This document shows positions 1 through 5,167 of a DNA stretch of 8,144 nucleotides, in pieces. The notes beneath the pieces were generated by a model, which was not told the origin of the DNA, did no database searches, and worked only from the letters and a program-made list of their open reading frames with translations. Each line of letters begins with the position of its first letter. Position 1 is the stretch's first letter. A program made the position numbers and the translations under genes. The DNA comes from an uncultured bacterium (GTDB lineage: Bacteria; Planctomycetota; DG-23; SLPQ01): contig CALMGO010000315.1 in assembly GCA_937863625.1 (NCBI GenBank), positions 1-8,144 of the forward strand, given 5' to 3'.

Positions 1-323
1 CAGCAATCCGTGAGCCGCTCAGATTCTATTTTGAAGAGCATGGTCTGCCTGTGGTGTGCGTGATAACTTATACGAGCCCCACGAGTCAGCAGTCGAGGGA
101 TCAGGCCGACTCGGTGGTGAAGTTTTTGAAGGACCAGGGTTTTTCAGACGCGAGATCGCTTGTTTCAAAGTCCGGTCGATACCGGATAGTGGCAGTGGGC
201 AATTACGCGACGAAATCCGATCCGCGGCTGGCCGATGCCAAGGTCAGAATAAGCGCGCTGAGTCTCTCCGGAAAGGCGATATTCAAGGACGCTTATCCGA
301 CGGATCTGAACTATTACCAGTAG
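1..323 (+). CDS. 3' part of a protein with a SPOR-like C-terminal domain
   Basis: The reading frame is open from the left edge (codons from position 3) to a TAG at 321-323, so the gene starts outside the window. About 106 C-terminal residues are visible. They contain an alternating hydrophobic strand (VVCVITYT), a helix rich in charged residues (DSVVKFLKDQGF), the segment GRYRIVAVGNYATKSDP, then another helix and strand. This beta-alpha-beta order with 'YRI.VGNY.' resembles SPOR domains, which bind denuded septal peptidoglycan in the periplasm. No catalytic residues are apparent. The GTG at 51 is inside the open frame and is not a convincing start, because coding continues upstream of it. The next gene begins 29 nt downstream on the same strand, so co-transcription is possible. 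The domain call rests on pattern only and could be wrong; the existence of a coding region is much safer. Confidence 0.55.
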   Translation, partial: AIREPLRFYFEEHGLPVVCVITYTSPTSQQSRDQADSVVKFLKDQGFSDARSLVSKSGRYRIVAVGNYATKSDPRLADAKVRISALSLSGKAIFKDAYPTDLNYYQ

Positions 324-340
324 CGTTTCACGGGAGATAA

Positions 341-344
341 GGAG
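341..344 (+). promoter_or_regulatory. Shine-Dalgarno site of the small basic protein gene
   Basis: GGAG lies 8 nt before the ATG at 353, in the 29-nt gap after the SPOR-like gene. It fixes the start of the small basic protein. Confidence 0.6.
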
Positions 345-352
345 TTTCACGG

Positions 353-640
353 ATGACTTTGCACAAGAGTCTCAAAAGCGGCAGCAGCCTCAAACGCGCC
401 CGCAACGTAATGACACGGGCCGAGCGTATAACCATCCTCGCGGACGACGGCCGCTGGAAGGAAGGCACGAGCGTTTTCGGCCTCCCCAAGGTCCGCCAGT
501 ATGTCATGAAGCGCCGCGTCAAGGCCAAGAAGGAAGAGGGCGCAGAGGGCGCCGTCGCTGAGGGCGCCGCCGCTGCTCCCGCGGCTGCAGCCGCACCCGC
601 CGGCAAGACCGCCGGCAAGACCGCCGCCCCCAAGAAGTAA
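353..640 (+). CDS. PVC-type small basic protein with Ala/Lys-rich tail
   Basis: A 95-residue, very basic protein starting MTLHKSLKSGSSLKRARNV and continuing TRAERI...DGRWKEG...FGLPKVR. This core (residues 1 to about 50) matches the 'small basic protein' family of Chlamydiae, Verrucomicrobia and Planctomycetes, which has been proposed to bind rRNA. Family members as I recall them usually end shortly after GLPKVR plus a Lys-rich stretch. Here the tail (about residues 51-95) is a low-complexity run of Ala, Gly, Pro and Lys ending in KTAAPKK, similar in style to tails of some ribosomal or histone-like proteins. The start is supported by GGAG 8 nt upstream. The aminotransferase gene starts 9 nt after the stop, suggesting one transcript. 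This gene is the main taxonomic marker in the window. Its exact function is not established. Confidence 0.85.
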   Translation: MTLHKSLKSGSSLKRARNVMTRAERITILADDGRWKEGTSVFGLPKVRQYVMKRRVKAKKEEGAEGAVAEGAAAAPAAAAAPAGKTAGKTAAPKK

Positions 641-649
641 GGCGCGCGC

Positions 650-1762
650 ATGAAAATCGCCTCACGGATGGCGAAAATCGATTCGAGCGGTATCCGCAAG
701 GTCTTTGACCTCGCGGCCAAACTCGAAAACCCGACCAACCTCTCCATCGGCCAGCCGGACTACGACGTCCCCGAGGCCGTAAAAGAGGCCGCTATCGCAG
801 CCATCCGTACCGGCAAAAACAGTTATACCCCCACACAGGGGACCCCCGCCCTCCGCGACAAGGTCAAGAAATACCTCGAAGCCAACCGCGGCGGCTGGAC
901 CGGCGAAGAACTCCTCATCACCTCCGGCACCTCCGGCGGCATTATGCTCGCGCTTCTCGTGACAGTCGAGCCCGGTGACGAGGTCATCATCCCCGACCCC
1001 TACTTTGTCATGTACAAGCATCTTGTTAATCTCTGCGGCGGCACGCCGGTATTTGTAGACACGTATCCGGATTTCAAACTCTCCGCCGACAGGCTCGCTG
1101 CGGCTATTACGCCCAAGACCAAGCTCGTTCTTTTCAACAGCCCCAATAACCCCACCGGCGCGGTCTACACCGCCAAAGAACTCGCCGCTCTCGCCGCCGT
1201 CCTCGACAAGCATAAGGTCTACGCCGTAAGCGACGAGATATATGAATTCTTCTGCTACGACGGGACATTCCAGAGCCTTGTCAGTCACTACCCTGAGAGG
1301 ACGCTTCTTCTCGGAGGGTTTTCCAAGACCTGGTCGATGACCGGCTGGCGGCTCGGCTACGCTGCGGGCCCGGCAGACATCGTCCGCGAAATGACCAAAC
1401 TCCAGCAGTTCTCATTCGTCTGCGCGCCGAGCATGGTGCAGGAGGGCGGCATCGCTGCGCTCGACGTAGACCCTGCTCCATATCGCGACGCATACCGGCG
1501 TAAGCGGGATATGATTTATGAGGGGCTCTCGAAGTCTTTTGAAGTGACAAAGCCGGGCGGGGCGTTTTATATCTTCCCGAAGGTCCCGTGGGGCGACGAC
1601 CAGTCATTCGTCAAACGCGCCATCCAAAAGGGCCTGCTCATTATCCCGGGTTCGGTCTTCAGCGAGAAACACACGCACTTCCGCATCTCTTACGCCCAGG
1701 ATGACAAAGTCGTCCGGAAGGGCATCGACCTCCTCTGCGCCCTCGCCGCCGCCGGCGAATAA
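650..1762 (+). CDS. PLP-dependent class I/II aminotransferase (aspartate aminotransferase-like)
   Basis: A 370-residue protein of normal length for fold-type I aminotransferases. Visible landmarks are LSIGQPDYDVP (31-41), the glycine-rich cofactor segment TSGTSGG (91-97), NSPNNPTGAVY (163-173, Asn166/167), SDEIYE (194-199, with Asp195 expected to bind the pyridine nitrogen and Tyr198 the PLP oxygen), GFSKTWSMTGWRLGY (223-237, with Lys226 the Schiff-base lysine and Arg234 a phosphate ligand), and HFRISYA (343-349, with Arg345 expected to bind the substrate carboxylate). It transfers an amino group between an amino acid and a 2-oxo acid in the cytoplasm. Substrate choice (aspartate, aromatic, alanine, LL-DAP) cannot be decided from these motifs. 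It starts 9 nt after the small basic protein with no clear Shine-Dalgarno, so it is probably co-transcribed. The catalytic set is complete. Confidence 0.93.
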   Translation: MKIASRMAKIDSSGIRKVFDLAAKLENPTNLSIGQPDYDVPEAVKEAAIAAIRTGKNSYTPTQGTPALRDKVKKYLEANRGGWTGEELLITSGTSGGIMLALLVTVEPGDEVIIPDPYFVMYKHLVNLCGGTPVFVDTYPDFKLSADRLAAAITPKTKLVLFNSPNNPTGAVYTAKELAALAAVLDKHKVYAVSDEIYEFFCYDGTFQSLVSHYPERTLLLGGFSKTWSMTGWRLGYAAGPADIVREMTKLQQFSFVCAPSMVQEGGIAALDVDPAPYRDAYRRKRDMIYEGLSKSFEVTKPGGAFYIFPKVPWGDDQSFVKRAIQKGLLIIPGSVFSEKHTHFRISYAQDDKVVRKGIDLLCALAAAGE

Positions 1763-1770
1763 TAGCAGGC

Positions 1771-1790
1771 CCCTGCCAATTCTTTCAGGG
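1771..1790 (+). terminator. Weak hairpin after the aminotransferase gene, possibly cut from its T-tract
   Basis: CCCTG (1771-1775) pairs with CAGGG (1786-1790) around a 10-nt loop, 8 nt after the stop codon. No T-run follows directly. The mobile element begins at 1795, and the sequence on its far side (4829-4837) is pyrimidine-rich (CTTCTTTCA). If the element were removed, the hairpin would be followed by that tract, so the insertion may have split a terminator. The stem is short, so this remains tentative. Confidence 0.35.
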
Positions 1791-1794
1791 ACCT
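1787..1794. repeat. Left copy of probable 8-bp target-site duplication
   Basis: AGGGACCT lies immediately outside the left inverted repeat. The matching AGGCACCT lies at 4823-4830 immediately outside the right end, 7 of 8 identical. An 8-bp duplication is the size expected for the IS1595 family. Confidence 0.55.
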
Positions 1795-1811
1795 ATATAC
1801 AACGTTACCCT
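1795..1811 (+). repeat. Left terminal inverted repeat (17 bp)
   Basis: ATATACAACGTTACCCT is the exact reverse complement of 4805-4821. The innermost T is also the first base of the nuclease stop codon on the minus strand. Confidence 0.88.
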
Positions 1812-2317
1812 TAGCCAAGGAATCCGTTGTTGACTTGGGTTTGAAATTCCGCCATCGTCCATGCGCCAATTAGGGAGCTTGTTTCGGACGCTTGGTCCTT
1901 GAGGAACTTCAACGCCGCGGAGCGGTAGCCGTCGCCGTCTATCAGGACGACAGTCGGCACTCCCGTTTTCATGATGTTGAAGAAGAGGAATGGATACTTC
2001 TCATCGACGGAGCCGCGCACCTGCTGCCACTTGCATTCGATGATTAGGCTGGCCGGAAAGCGGGCTTCATTGAGGACGAGGAAATCGACCATGCGGTCGG
2101 TTTCGTAGATGGTCTTGCCGCAGATAATCTGCTTGCCGTATTGCTTGCCCCCCGCCGCTTTTCGCAGGCCGAACAGTTGATTCTTATGGTTCCAGTGCCT
2201 GTCGTAGCCTTGAGCCTTCAACTGTGCTTCGACGAACTTTTCCAAAACGTTGCCGGTCCTGTTCGCCTTGCAACCGCTACTCGTAGTTTCGGACGAGTAA
2301 TTCCTGTTCTTTGCCAC
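1811..2317 (-). CDS. PD-(D/E)XK nuclease, probable restriction endonuclease partner of the adenine methyltransferase
   Basis: A 168-residue protein with no signal peptide. The PD-(D/E)XK core is visible: the helix residue Glu26 in GNVLEKFVEAQL, Asp78 in RMVDFLVL, and Glu94-Cys-Lys96 in LIIECKWQQ after a hydrophobic strand. This is followed by the conserved-looking GSVDEKYPFLFFNI (102-115) and a strand PTVVLIDGDG (121-130). The predicted role is Mg-dependent double-strand DNA cleavage in the cytoplasm. Its recognition sequence is expected to be the one protected by the neighbouring methyltransferase. The GTG start at 2317 overlaps the methyltransferase end by 41 nt and is supported by an AAGGGGG Shine-Dalgarno about 6 nt upstream, so translation is probably coupled. 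The gene is small but within the range for type II enzymes. The superfamily call is fairly safe. The restriction role is inferred from context, and a mismatch-repair or other nuclease role cannot be excluded. Confidence 0.8.
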   Translation of the reverse strand: MAKNRNYSSETTSSGCKANRTGNVLEKFVEAQLKAQGYDRHWNHKNQLFGLRKAAGGKQYGKQIICGKTIYETDRMVDFLVLNEARFPASLIIECKWQQVRGSVDEKYPFLFFNIMKTGVPTVVLIDGDGYRSAALKFLKDQASETSSLIGAWTMAEFQTQVNNGFLG

Positions 2318-3161
2318 GCTGGCCCCCTTTGCAGGACACAGAGCGAGATGCCGATACGGTTTCGATGGCGAAGCCGTCGTATAGACCGCGAATAAACGGT
2401 GTGTCCGAATTGGACATCATAAAGAAACCGCCTGCCGCGTCTATCTTTCGGCAAAAAAGGGCCAAATTCTTATGCTGCTCGTCCCCAAATCCAGTGCCGT
2501 CGTAACCCGAATACGTCTTGTGATATGGCGGGTCCACGTAGTAGAACGCGTCTTTCTGTGGCTTTTTCTGTGCGAAGTCATGCTGTCGAATGTCGGCGTT
2601 TTTCAGGACTTGCGCGCACAGTCTCAGGTTGTCCTCGTCCAATATCGTAGGGTCTTTATAGGAACCCATCGGCACGTTGAATTTCCCGGCCTTATTGACG
2701 CGGTACAGGCCATTGTAGCAAGTCTTGTTGAGATAGATGAACCATGCTGCCAGTTTCGTGGAATCCGTTTCCGTGAAGATTTTCTCGCGCCCTTCAAGGA
2801 AGTACGGCTTGCTATGGTGCGCCGAATGAATCGTCAACTCGCGGATAACCCCCTCCACATCGTCGCGCACGGCCTCGAAGGTGACGATTAGGTGGAAGTT
2901 CACGTCGGATAGATACGCCAACGCGGGTTTGACGGCGAAGTATAGCGCCCCGCCCCCGAGGAACAGTTCACAGTATGTGGTGTATGTGGTTGGCAACCGC
3001 CTGATAAGCTCGTCAAGGATAGACCGCTTGCCGCCGACCCATTTCAGGAACGGGCGCGCGGAAAAGGATGTTTCGGCGGGCCTCTGTTCGTCGGAAATAG
3101 CCGTCAATACGTCGTCGAAATCAAGCGGAAGCGGTTCATGTAGCTTCTGTTTCCTGCTCAT
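2277..3161 (-). CDS. Dam-type (D12 class) site-specific DNA adenine-N6 methyltransferase
   Basis: A 294-residue protein of normal Dam-family length. Motifs run in alpha-class order: PFLKWVGGKRSI (37-48, motif X, AdoMet binding), CELFLGGGALYF (64-75, motif I), SDVN (85-88), the LNKTCYNGLYRVNKAGKFNVP region (144-164, typical of Dam-family target recognition), VDPPYHKTYSGY (209-220, catalytic DPPY at 210-213), MMSNSD (248-253), and the C-terminal ELLVRNYE. It transfers methyl from S-adenosylmethionine to the N6 of adenine in a short duplex site. The site cannot be read from sequence, though GATC-like targets are common in the family. The ATG at 3159-3161 is chosen because it overlaps the transposase stop as ATGA. 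The frame stays open to 3353, but that extension lies inside the transposase gene. The nuclease gene overlaps its 3' end. All catalytic elements are present. Confidence 0.93.
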   Translation of the reverse strand: MSRKQKLHEPLPLDFDDVLTAISDEQRPAETSFSARPFLKWVGGKRSILDELIRRLPTTYTTYCELFLGGGALYFAVKPALAYLSDVNFHLIVTFEAVRDDVEGVIRELTIHSAHHSKPYFLEGREKIFTETDSTKLAAWFIYLNKTCYNGLYRVNKAGKFNVPMGSYKDPTILDEDNLRLCAQVLKNADIRQHDFAQKKPQKDAFYYVDPPYHKTYSGYDGTGFGDEQHKNLALFCRKIDAAGGFFMMSNSDTPFIRGLYDGFAIETVSASRSVSCKGGQRGKEQELLVRNYE

Positions 3162-4081
3162 GCGCTCTCCGTAAGCGTTCTGTATGGCAGCCATGCGTTG
3201 TCTGAGACACGTAGAACCACGTCCGCGAATACCGTCGTCAAGTCCTCGGTTCGGTTGTTGAACCGGAAGGCGAATTCGTTCGCGTAGCGCTGGAGGTGCT
3301 TGGCGCTCATCCAGTGATAGATGCCGTAGTAGCCGCGCTTGAAGAGCGCCCAAAAGCTCTCCGCGCCGTTCGTGTGAATGCCGCCCGGACGGACATATTC
3401 ACGCTGTCCATGCCGGACTATCTGATGCGGGAAAAAGTTGCCAAGACGCACGTAGGAAATGAAGTCGTCCGTGTGCAGTCGCGTCCTAAGTGTCACGTGA
3501 TTGACGACTTGGCTTTCAATCGTTCTCATGCTAACGTCGCTTACGACGGTGACCTTGACGTCCCCGCCGCGGTGAAGAAGCCCCCTAACCGACGTCTTGG
3601 CCTTAATGCTACGACCGCGCGCGCCCTTGACCCGCTTATTGGCGTGCTTGTTTCCTTCCTTGCCGCCGACATACGTCTCGTCAATCTCTACCGTGCCGAA
3701 TAACTTCTTGCCCGTCTGCTTGAGCGCGTGCCGGATGCGATGGTCCATGAACCATGCGGTTTTTTGCGTGACGCCTACTTGCTTGGCAAGCTGGACCGAC
3801 GAAATGCCCTTCTTGTTGACCGACAGGAGGTAGATGGCTATGAACCACTTACGGAGAGAAATCTTGCTTTCGCTGAATACCGTCCGCGTCTTGATGGTGA
3901 AGTCCTTGCGGCACTTCGCGCAACGGAAACGCTTGCCGTCCGCGAAGCGATAGATCTCCACGTGCCCGCAGTGCGGGCAGTACGTGCCTTCACGAAAGCG
4001 GACGGTCTCGAAATATTGTTGGCAAGCGCCCTCATCCGGGAAGGCTTCCATGAATTCGGCAAGCGTTTTGAAGTGCGTCAC
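3158..4081 (-). CDS. IS1595-family transposase (zinc ribbon plus DDE-type core)
   Basis: A 307-residue protein of typical IS1595-family length. The N-terminal zinc ribbon is CPHCG (Cys35, Cys38) and CAKC (Cys54, Cys57), followed by KDFTIKTRTVFSESKISLRKW (60-79). An HTH-like segment spans 92-113 (ISSVQLAKQVGVTQKTAWFM). The catalytic core shows VEIDETYVGGKE (Asp134), LHTDDF (Asp205/206), and GIHTNGAESFWALFKRGYYG (234-253) with Asn238, Glu241 and Lys248. Some IS1595 subgroups are described with Asn at the third acidic position, so this fits. It cuts and joins the element ends at 1795 and 4822. The GTG start is preceded by GAGGAG in the last codons of the upstream gene, with a 2-nt gap. Its stop overlaps the methyltransferase start, making it the second gene of the operon. 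No frameshift or missing core residue is seen, so it is probably active. Confidence 0.93.
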   Translation of the reverse strand: MTHFKTLAEFMEAFPDEGACQQYFETVRFREGTYCPHCGHVEIYRFADGKRFRCAKCRKDFTIKTRTVFSESKISLRKWFIAIYLLSVNKKGISSVQLAKQVGVTQKTAWFMDHRIRHALKQTGKKLFGTVEIDETYVGGKEGNKHANKRVKGARGRSIKAKTSVRGLLHRGGDVKVTVVSDVSMRTIESQVVNHVTLRTRLHTDDFISYVRLGNFFPHQIVRHGQREYVRPGGIHTNGAESFWALFKRGYYGIYHWMSAKHLQRYANEFAFRFNNRTEDLTTVFADVVLRVSDNAWLPYRTLTESA

Positions 4082-4083
4082 GG

Positions 4084-4332
4084 CTACTCCTCAAGTATGT
4101 CGGCTATGTATCGGGCAAGGAATCCCATCTGCCGCACGGTAACGCTTGTGCGTCCGTTCACCTCCACCTTTGCCGTTCCCGCTCCGGCGTGACGAATGCC
4201 CGACTCGCGCTCACCGCTGAACGTCGCGTCGCTCGAATCCCACGCCGGTAGTATCCACTTCGCGCTGTCTTTCTCAAGGATATCCGCCGCTTGGCGTAGT
4301 AGACTCATGGCCCTCTTGCGATTCTCGTCCAT
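4084..4332 (-). CDS. Unknown 82-residue protein, first gene of the transposon operon
   Basis: I do not recognise the family. The protein starts MDENRKRAMSLLRQAADILE, a charged amphipathic helix. A central WILPAWDSSDATFSG (26-40) and a short strand KVEVNGRTSVTVRQ (55-68) follow, and it ends in a hydrophobic helix FLARYIADILEE. There is no membrane span or cysteine. The ATG at 4332 is chosen because AAGGAG lies 7 nt upstream. An in-frame ATG at 4371 would add 13 residues, and it sits where transcription should begin from the promoter at 4378-4406, so a longer leaderless form is possible. The transposase starts 2 nt after the stop, and its Shine-Dalgarno lies in the last codons here. Position at the head of a transposase/restriction-modification operon suggests an accessory or regulatory role, but no DNA-binding motif is clear. 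Confidence 0.7.
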   Translation of the reverse strand: MDENRKRAMSLLRQAADILEKDSAKWILPAWDSSDATFSGERESGIRHAGAGTAKVEVNGRTSVTVRQMGFLARYIADILEE

Positions 4333-4377
4333 TGCCTTGCTCCTTTCCTCTCTGAAAGTCACCTTACTCATACCCTT

Positions 4378-4406
4378 ATAATATCGGATCACAATAGGGG
4401 TGTCAA
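4378..4406 (-). promoter_or_regulatory. Sigma-70 promoter of the transposon operon
   Basis: On the minus strand, TTGACA (4406-4401) is a perfect -35, followed by a 17-nt spacer and TATTAT (4383-4378), a 5/6 match to the -10. Transcription should start near 4371, leading into the 82-residue gene, transposase, methyltransferase and nuclease. Confidence 0.8.
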
Positions 4407-4451
4407 CTACCAAATACAGATTTTCTACAAAAAGATTCAGGAGCAAAAACC

Positions 4452-4479
4452 TTGACCGTATTCCTCGAAAAGACATAAT
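4452..4479 (+). promoter_or_regulatory. Candidate promoter of the tandem Cys/His-rich gene
   Basis: TTGACC (4452-4457), a 16-nt spacer and CATAAT (4474-4479). The predicted start (about 4486-4487) coincides with the ATG at 4487, implying a leaderless mRNA. It is divergent from the operon promoter, with 45 bp between the two -35 boxes. Confidence 0.5.
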
Positions 4480-4486
4480 TGCTGGC

Positions 4487-4801
4487 ATGGCTACCGAACG
4501 ATGCAAGCACGGTAAAGCGGCTCCGGTGGACACACTAAGAGACCTACCTGACCGACAGGCTGGACGCGGACGACACAGATGCGCTGTCTGTGCTTACGAC
4601 GCTGGCTTCCAAGAAGGTCTCGAACCCGATACGTCCGCGCCGCCCTTGCCCATACTTGAGACATGCCCAGAAGGGTTGCGCGCCCCGAAAACGGTCATCC
4701 AAGGGCTACCAGCTTCACAGGCTGGGGAGGGGCGGCATAAGTGTTGTGTGTGTGCCTACAATCAGGGGCTAAACGACGGACGTGCCGCGCGTCGCCCCTA
4801 A
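4487..4801 (+). CDS. Tandem-repeat Cys/His-rich (zinc-ribbon-like) small protein
   Basis: A 104-residue protein made of two copies of a module with a 54-residue period. Copy 1 has Cys6, AAPVDTL, LPDRQAGRGRHRCAVCAY (20-37) and a following Gly-rich G(F)QEG. Copy 2 has Cys60, RAPKTVI, LPASQAGEGRHKCCVCAY (74-91) and GLNDG. Each copy therefore offers an upstream Cys, a His (30/84) and a CxxC (32/35, 86/89), which suggests one zinc-binding treble-clef or ribbon fold per copy. Such folds bind DNA, RNA or protein; I cannot name the family. The frame stays open up to a GTG at 4400, but the upstream residues lack the repeat pattern and the ATG at 4487 matches the predicted transcription start. The gene stops 3 nt before the right inverted repeat, so it belongs to the transposon. 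It may be an accessory or control factor for the restriction-modification operon, by inference from position alone. Confidence 0.72.
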   Translation: MATERCKHGKAAPVDTLRDLPDRQAGRGRHRCAVCAYDAGFQEGLEPDTSAPPLPILETCPEGLRAPKTVIQGLPASQAGEGRHKCCVCAYNQGLNDGRAARRP

Positions 4802-4804
4802 ATC

Positions 4805-4821
4805 AGGGTAACGTTGTATAT
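4805..4821 (-). repeat. Right terminal inverted repeat (17 bp)
   Basis: AGGGTAACGTTGTATAT is the exact reverse complement of the left repeat at 1795-1811. T4822 is the likely outermost base and does not pair with the left flank. Confidence 0.88.
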
Positions 4822-4822
4822 T

Positions 4823-4830
4823 AGGCACCT
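4823..4830. repeat. Right copy of probable 8-bp target-site duplication
   Basis: AGGCACCT immediately outside the right end, 7 of 8 identical to AGGGACCT at 1787-1794. The single mismatch suggests an old insertion, or chance. Confidence 0.55.
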
Positions 4831-4864
4831 TCTTTCATTCCTTGGGTAAAAATCCGACGCGGCA

Positions 4865-4893
4865 TTGACTATTTGTCATAGGCTTTGTATAAT
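4865..4893 (+). promoter_or_regulatory. Strong sigma-70 promoter upstream of the packaging genes
   Basis: TTGACT (4865-4870), a 17-nt spacer and a perfect TATAAT (4888-4893). Transcription should start near 4900. The hairpin-plus-T-tract at 4944-4965 would end a transcript of about 60 nt unless read through into the genes beginning at 5286. Confidence 0.78.
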
Positions 4894-4899
4894 ATAACT

Positions 4900-4965
4900 C
4901 ATAGTCGTAACAGCGGCTGCTTCTGCGGCTGCAGCCTCATTGTGCCCCTCAGGGGGCTTTTCTTT
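4900..4965 (+). ncRNA. Putative short leader or small RNA between promoter and terminator
   Basis: The roughly 65-nt interval between the predicted start and the T-tract contains a direct repeat GCGGCTGC (4913-4920 and 4925-4932). It also has a stem GGCTGC (4915-4920) with GCAGCC (4931-4936), placed ahead of the terminator hairpin. It encodes no plausible peptide. It could be a stable small RNA, or an attenuated or antiterminated leader of the packaging operon. This is inference from promoter and terminator placement only. Confidence 0.4.
4944..4965 (+). terminator. Rho-independent terminator shortly after the phage-side promoter
   Basis: GCCCC (4944-4948) pairs with GGGGC (4953-4957) around a TCAG loop, followed by TTTTCTTT (4958-4965). 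The stem is short but all G-C. It lies about 50 nt after the predicted start of the promoter at 4865-4893. Confidence 0.6.
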
Positions 4966-5047
4966 GGGATTGGAATATGACTAATAGTGATATATACAAT
5001 GGCGAGATGGGTTGTGGGGGCATTGGCGGTTACTCGTCTTCCCAATC

Positions 5048-5069
5048 CACTGGTGGCAAGCCACCAGTG
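5048..5069. repeat. REP-like palindrome with 10-bp arms
   Basis: CACTGGTGGC (5048-5057), an AA loop, and GCCACCAGTG (5060-5069) form a perfect inverted repeat. It resembles the extragenic palindromes found in many copies in planctomycete-like genomes. It lies in the gene-poor gap between the transposon and the packaging genes. Confidence 0.65.
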
Positions 5070-5135
5070 CCACACGGTTCTCAGGGACGAGCAGGGACAG
5101 GCACGAATCTCCTGTAAGACGCAGAAGGAATCCGC

Positions 5136-5151
5136 GTGGGCTAAAGCCCAC
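5136..5151. repeat. REP-like palindrome with 7-bp arms
   Basis: GTGGGCT (5136-5142), an AA loop, and AGCCCAC (5145-5151). The flanking CCCTAC suits the common 'GTAGGGTGGGC...' class of extragenic palindromes. It forms a pair with the one at 5048, 66 nt apart. Confidence 0.6.
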
Positions 5152-5167
5152 CCTACGAGTTGATGAT

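Larger units (their letters stand above)
1795..4822. mobile_element. IS1595-type transposon carrying a restriction-modification system
   Basis: The roughly 3.0-kb segment is bounded by perfect 17-bp inverted repeats and near-perfect 8-bp flanking direct repeats, and it contains an IS1595-type transposase. Genes fill it to the ends. The nuclease stop codon (1811-1813) shares its first base with the left repeat, and the zinc-ribbon gene stops at 4801, 3 nt before the right repeat. Cargo comprises a Dam-type methyltransferase, a PD-(D/E)XK nuclease, an unknown 82-residue protein and a tandem Cys/His-rich protein. Passenger genes are known in some IS1595-family members, so the architecture has precedent. 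What stands out is that the restriction-modification genes sit in the transposase operon. The exact tips are uncertain by about one base, because the right end has an extra A/T outside the 17-bp match. Sampled GC inside is lower than in both flanks. Confidence 0.8.

Noticed and set aside
3162..3353. N-terminal extension of the methyltransferase frame to 3353
   Set aside because: It lies wholly inside the transposase gene, its residues look unlike the family, and the ATG at 3161 sits in an ATGA overlap.
4400..4486. Extension of the Cys/His gene to a GTG at 4400
   Set aside because: The added residues do not continue the repeat pattern, and the promoter is predicted inside this stretch.
4986..5000. 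ATATACAA similar to the transposon tip, perhaps a second end
   Set aside because: Only about 9 AT-rich bases match and the GTTACCCT part is absent.
4977..5117. 46-codon Gly-rich reading frame after the terminator
   Set aside because: It runs through the REP-like palindrome at 5048-5069, has only a weak Shine-Dalgarno and no recognisable pattern.
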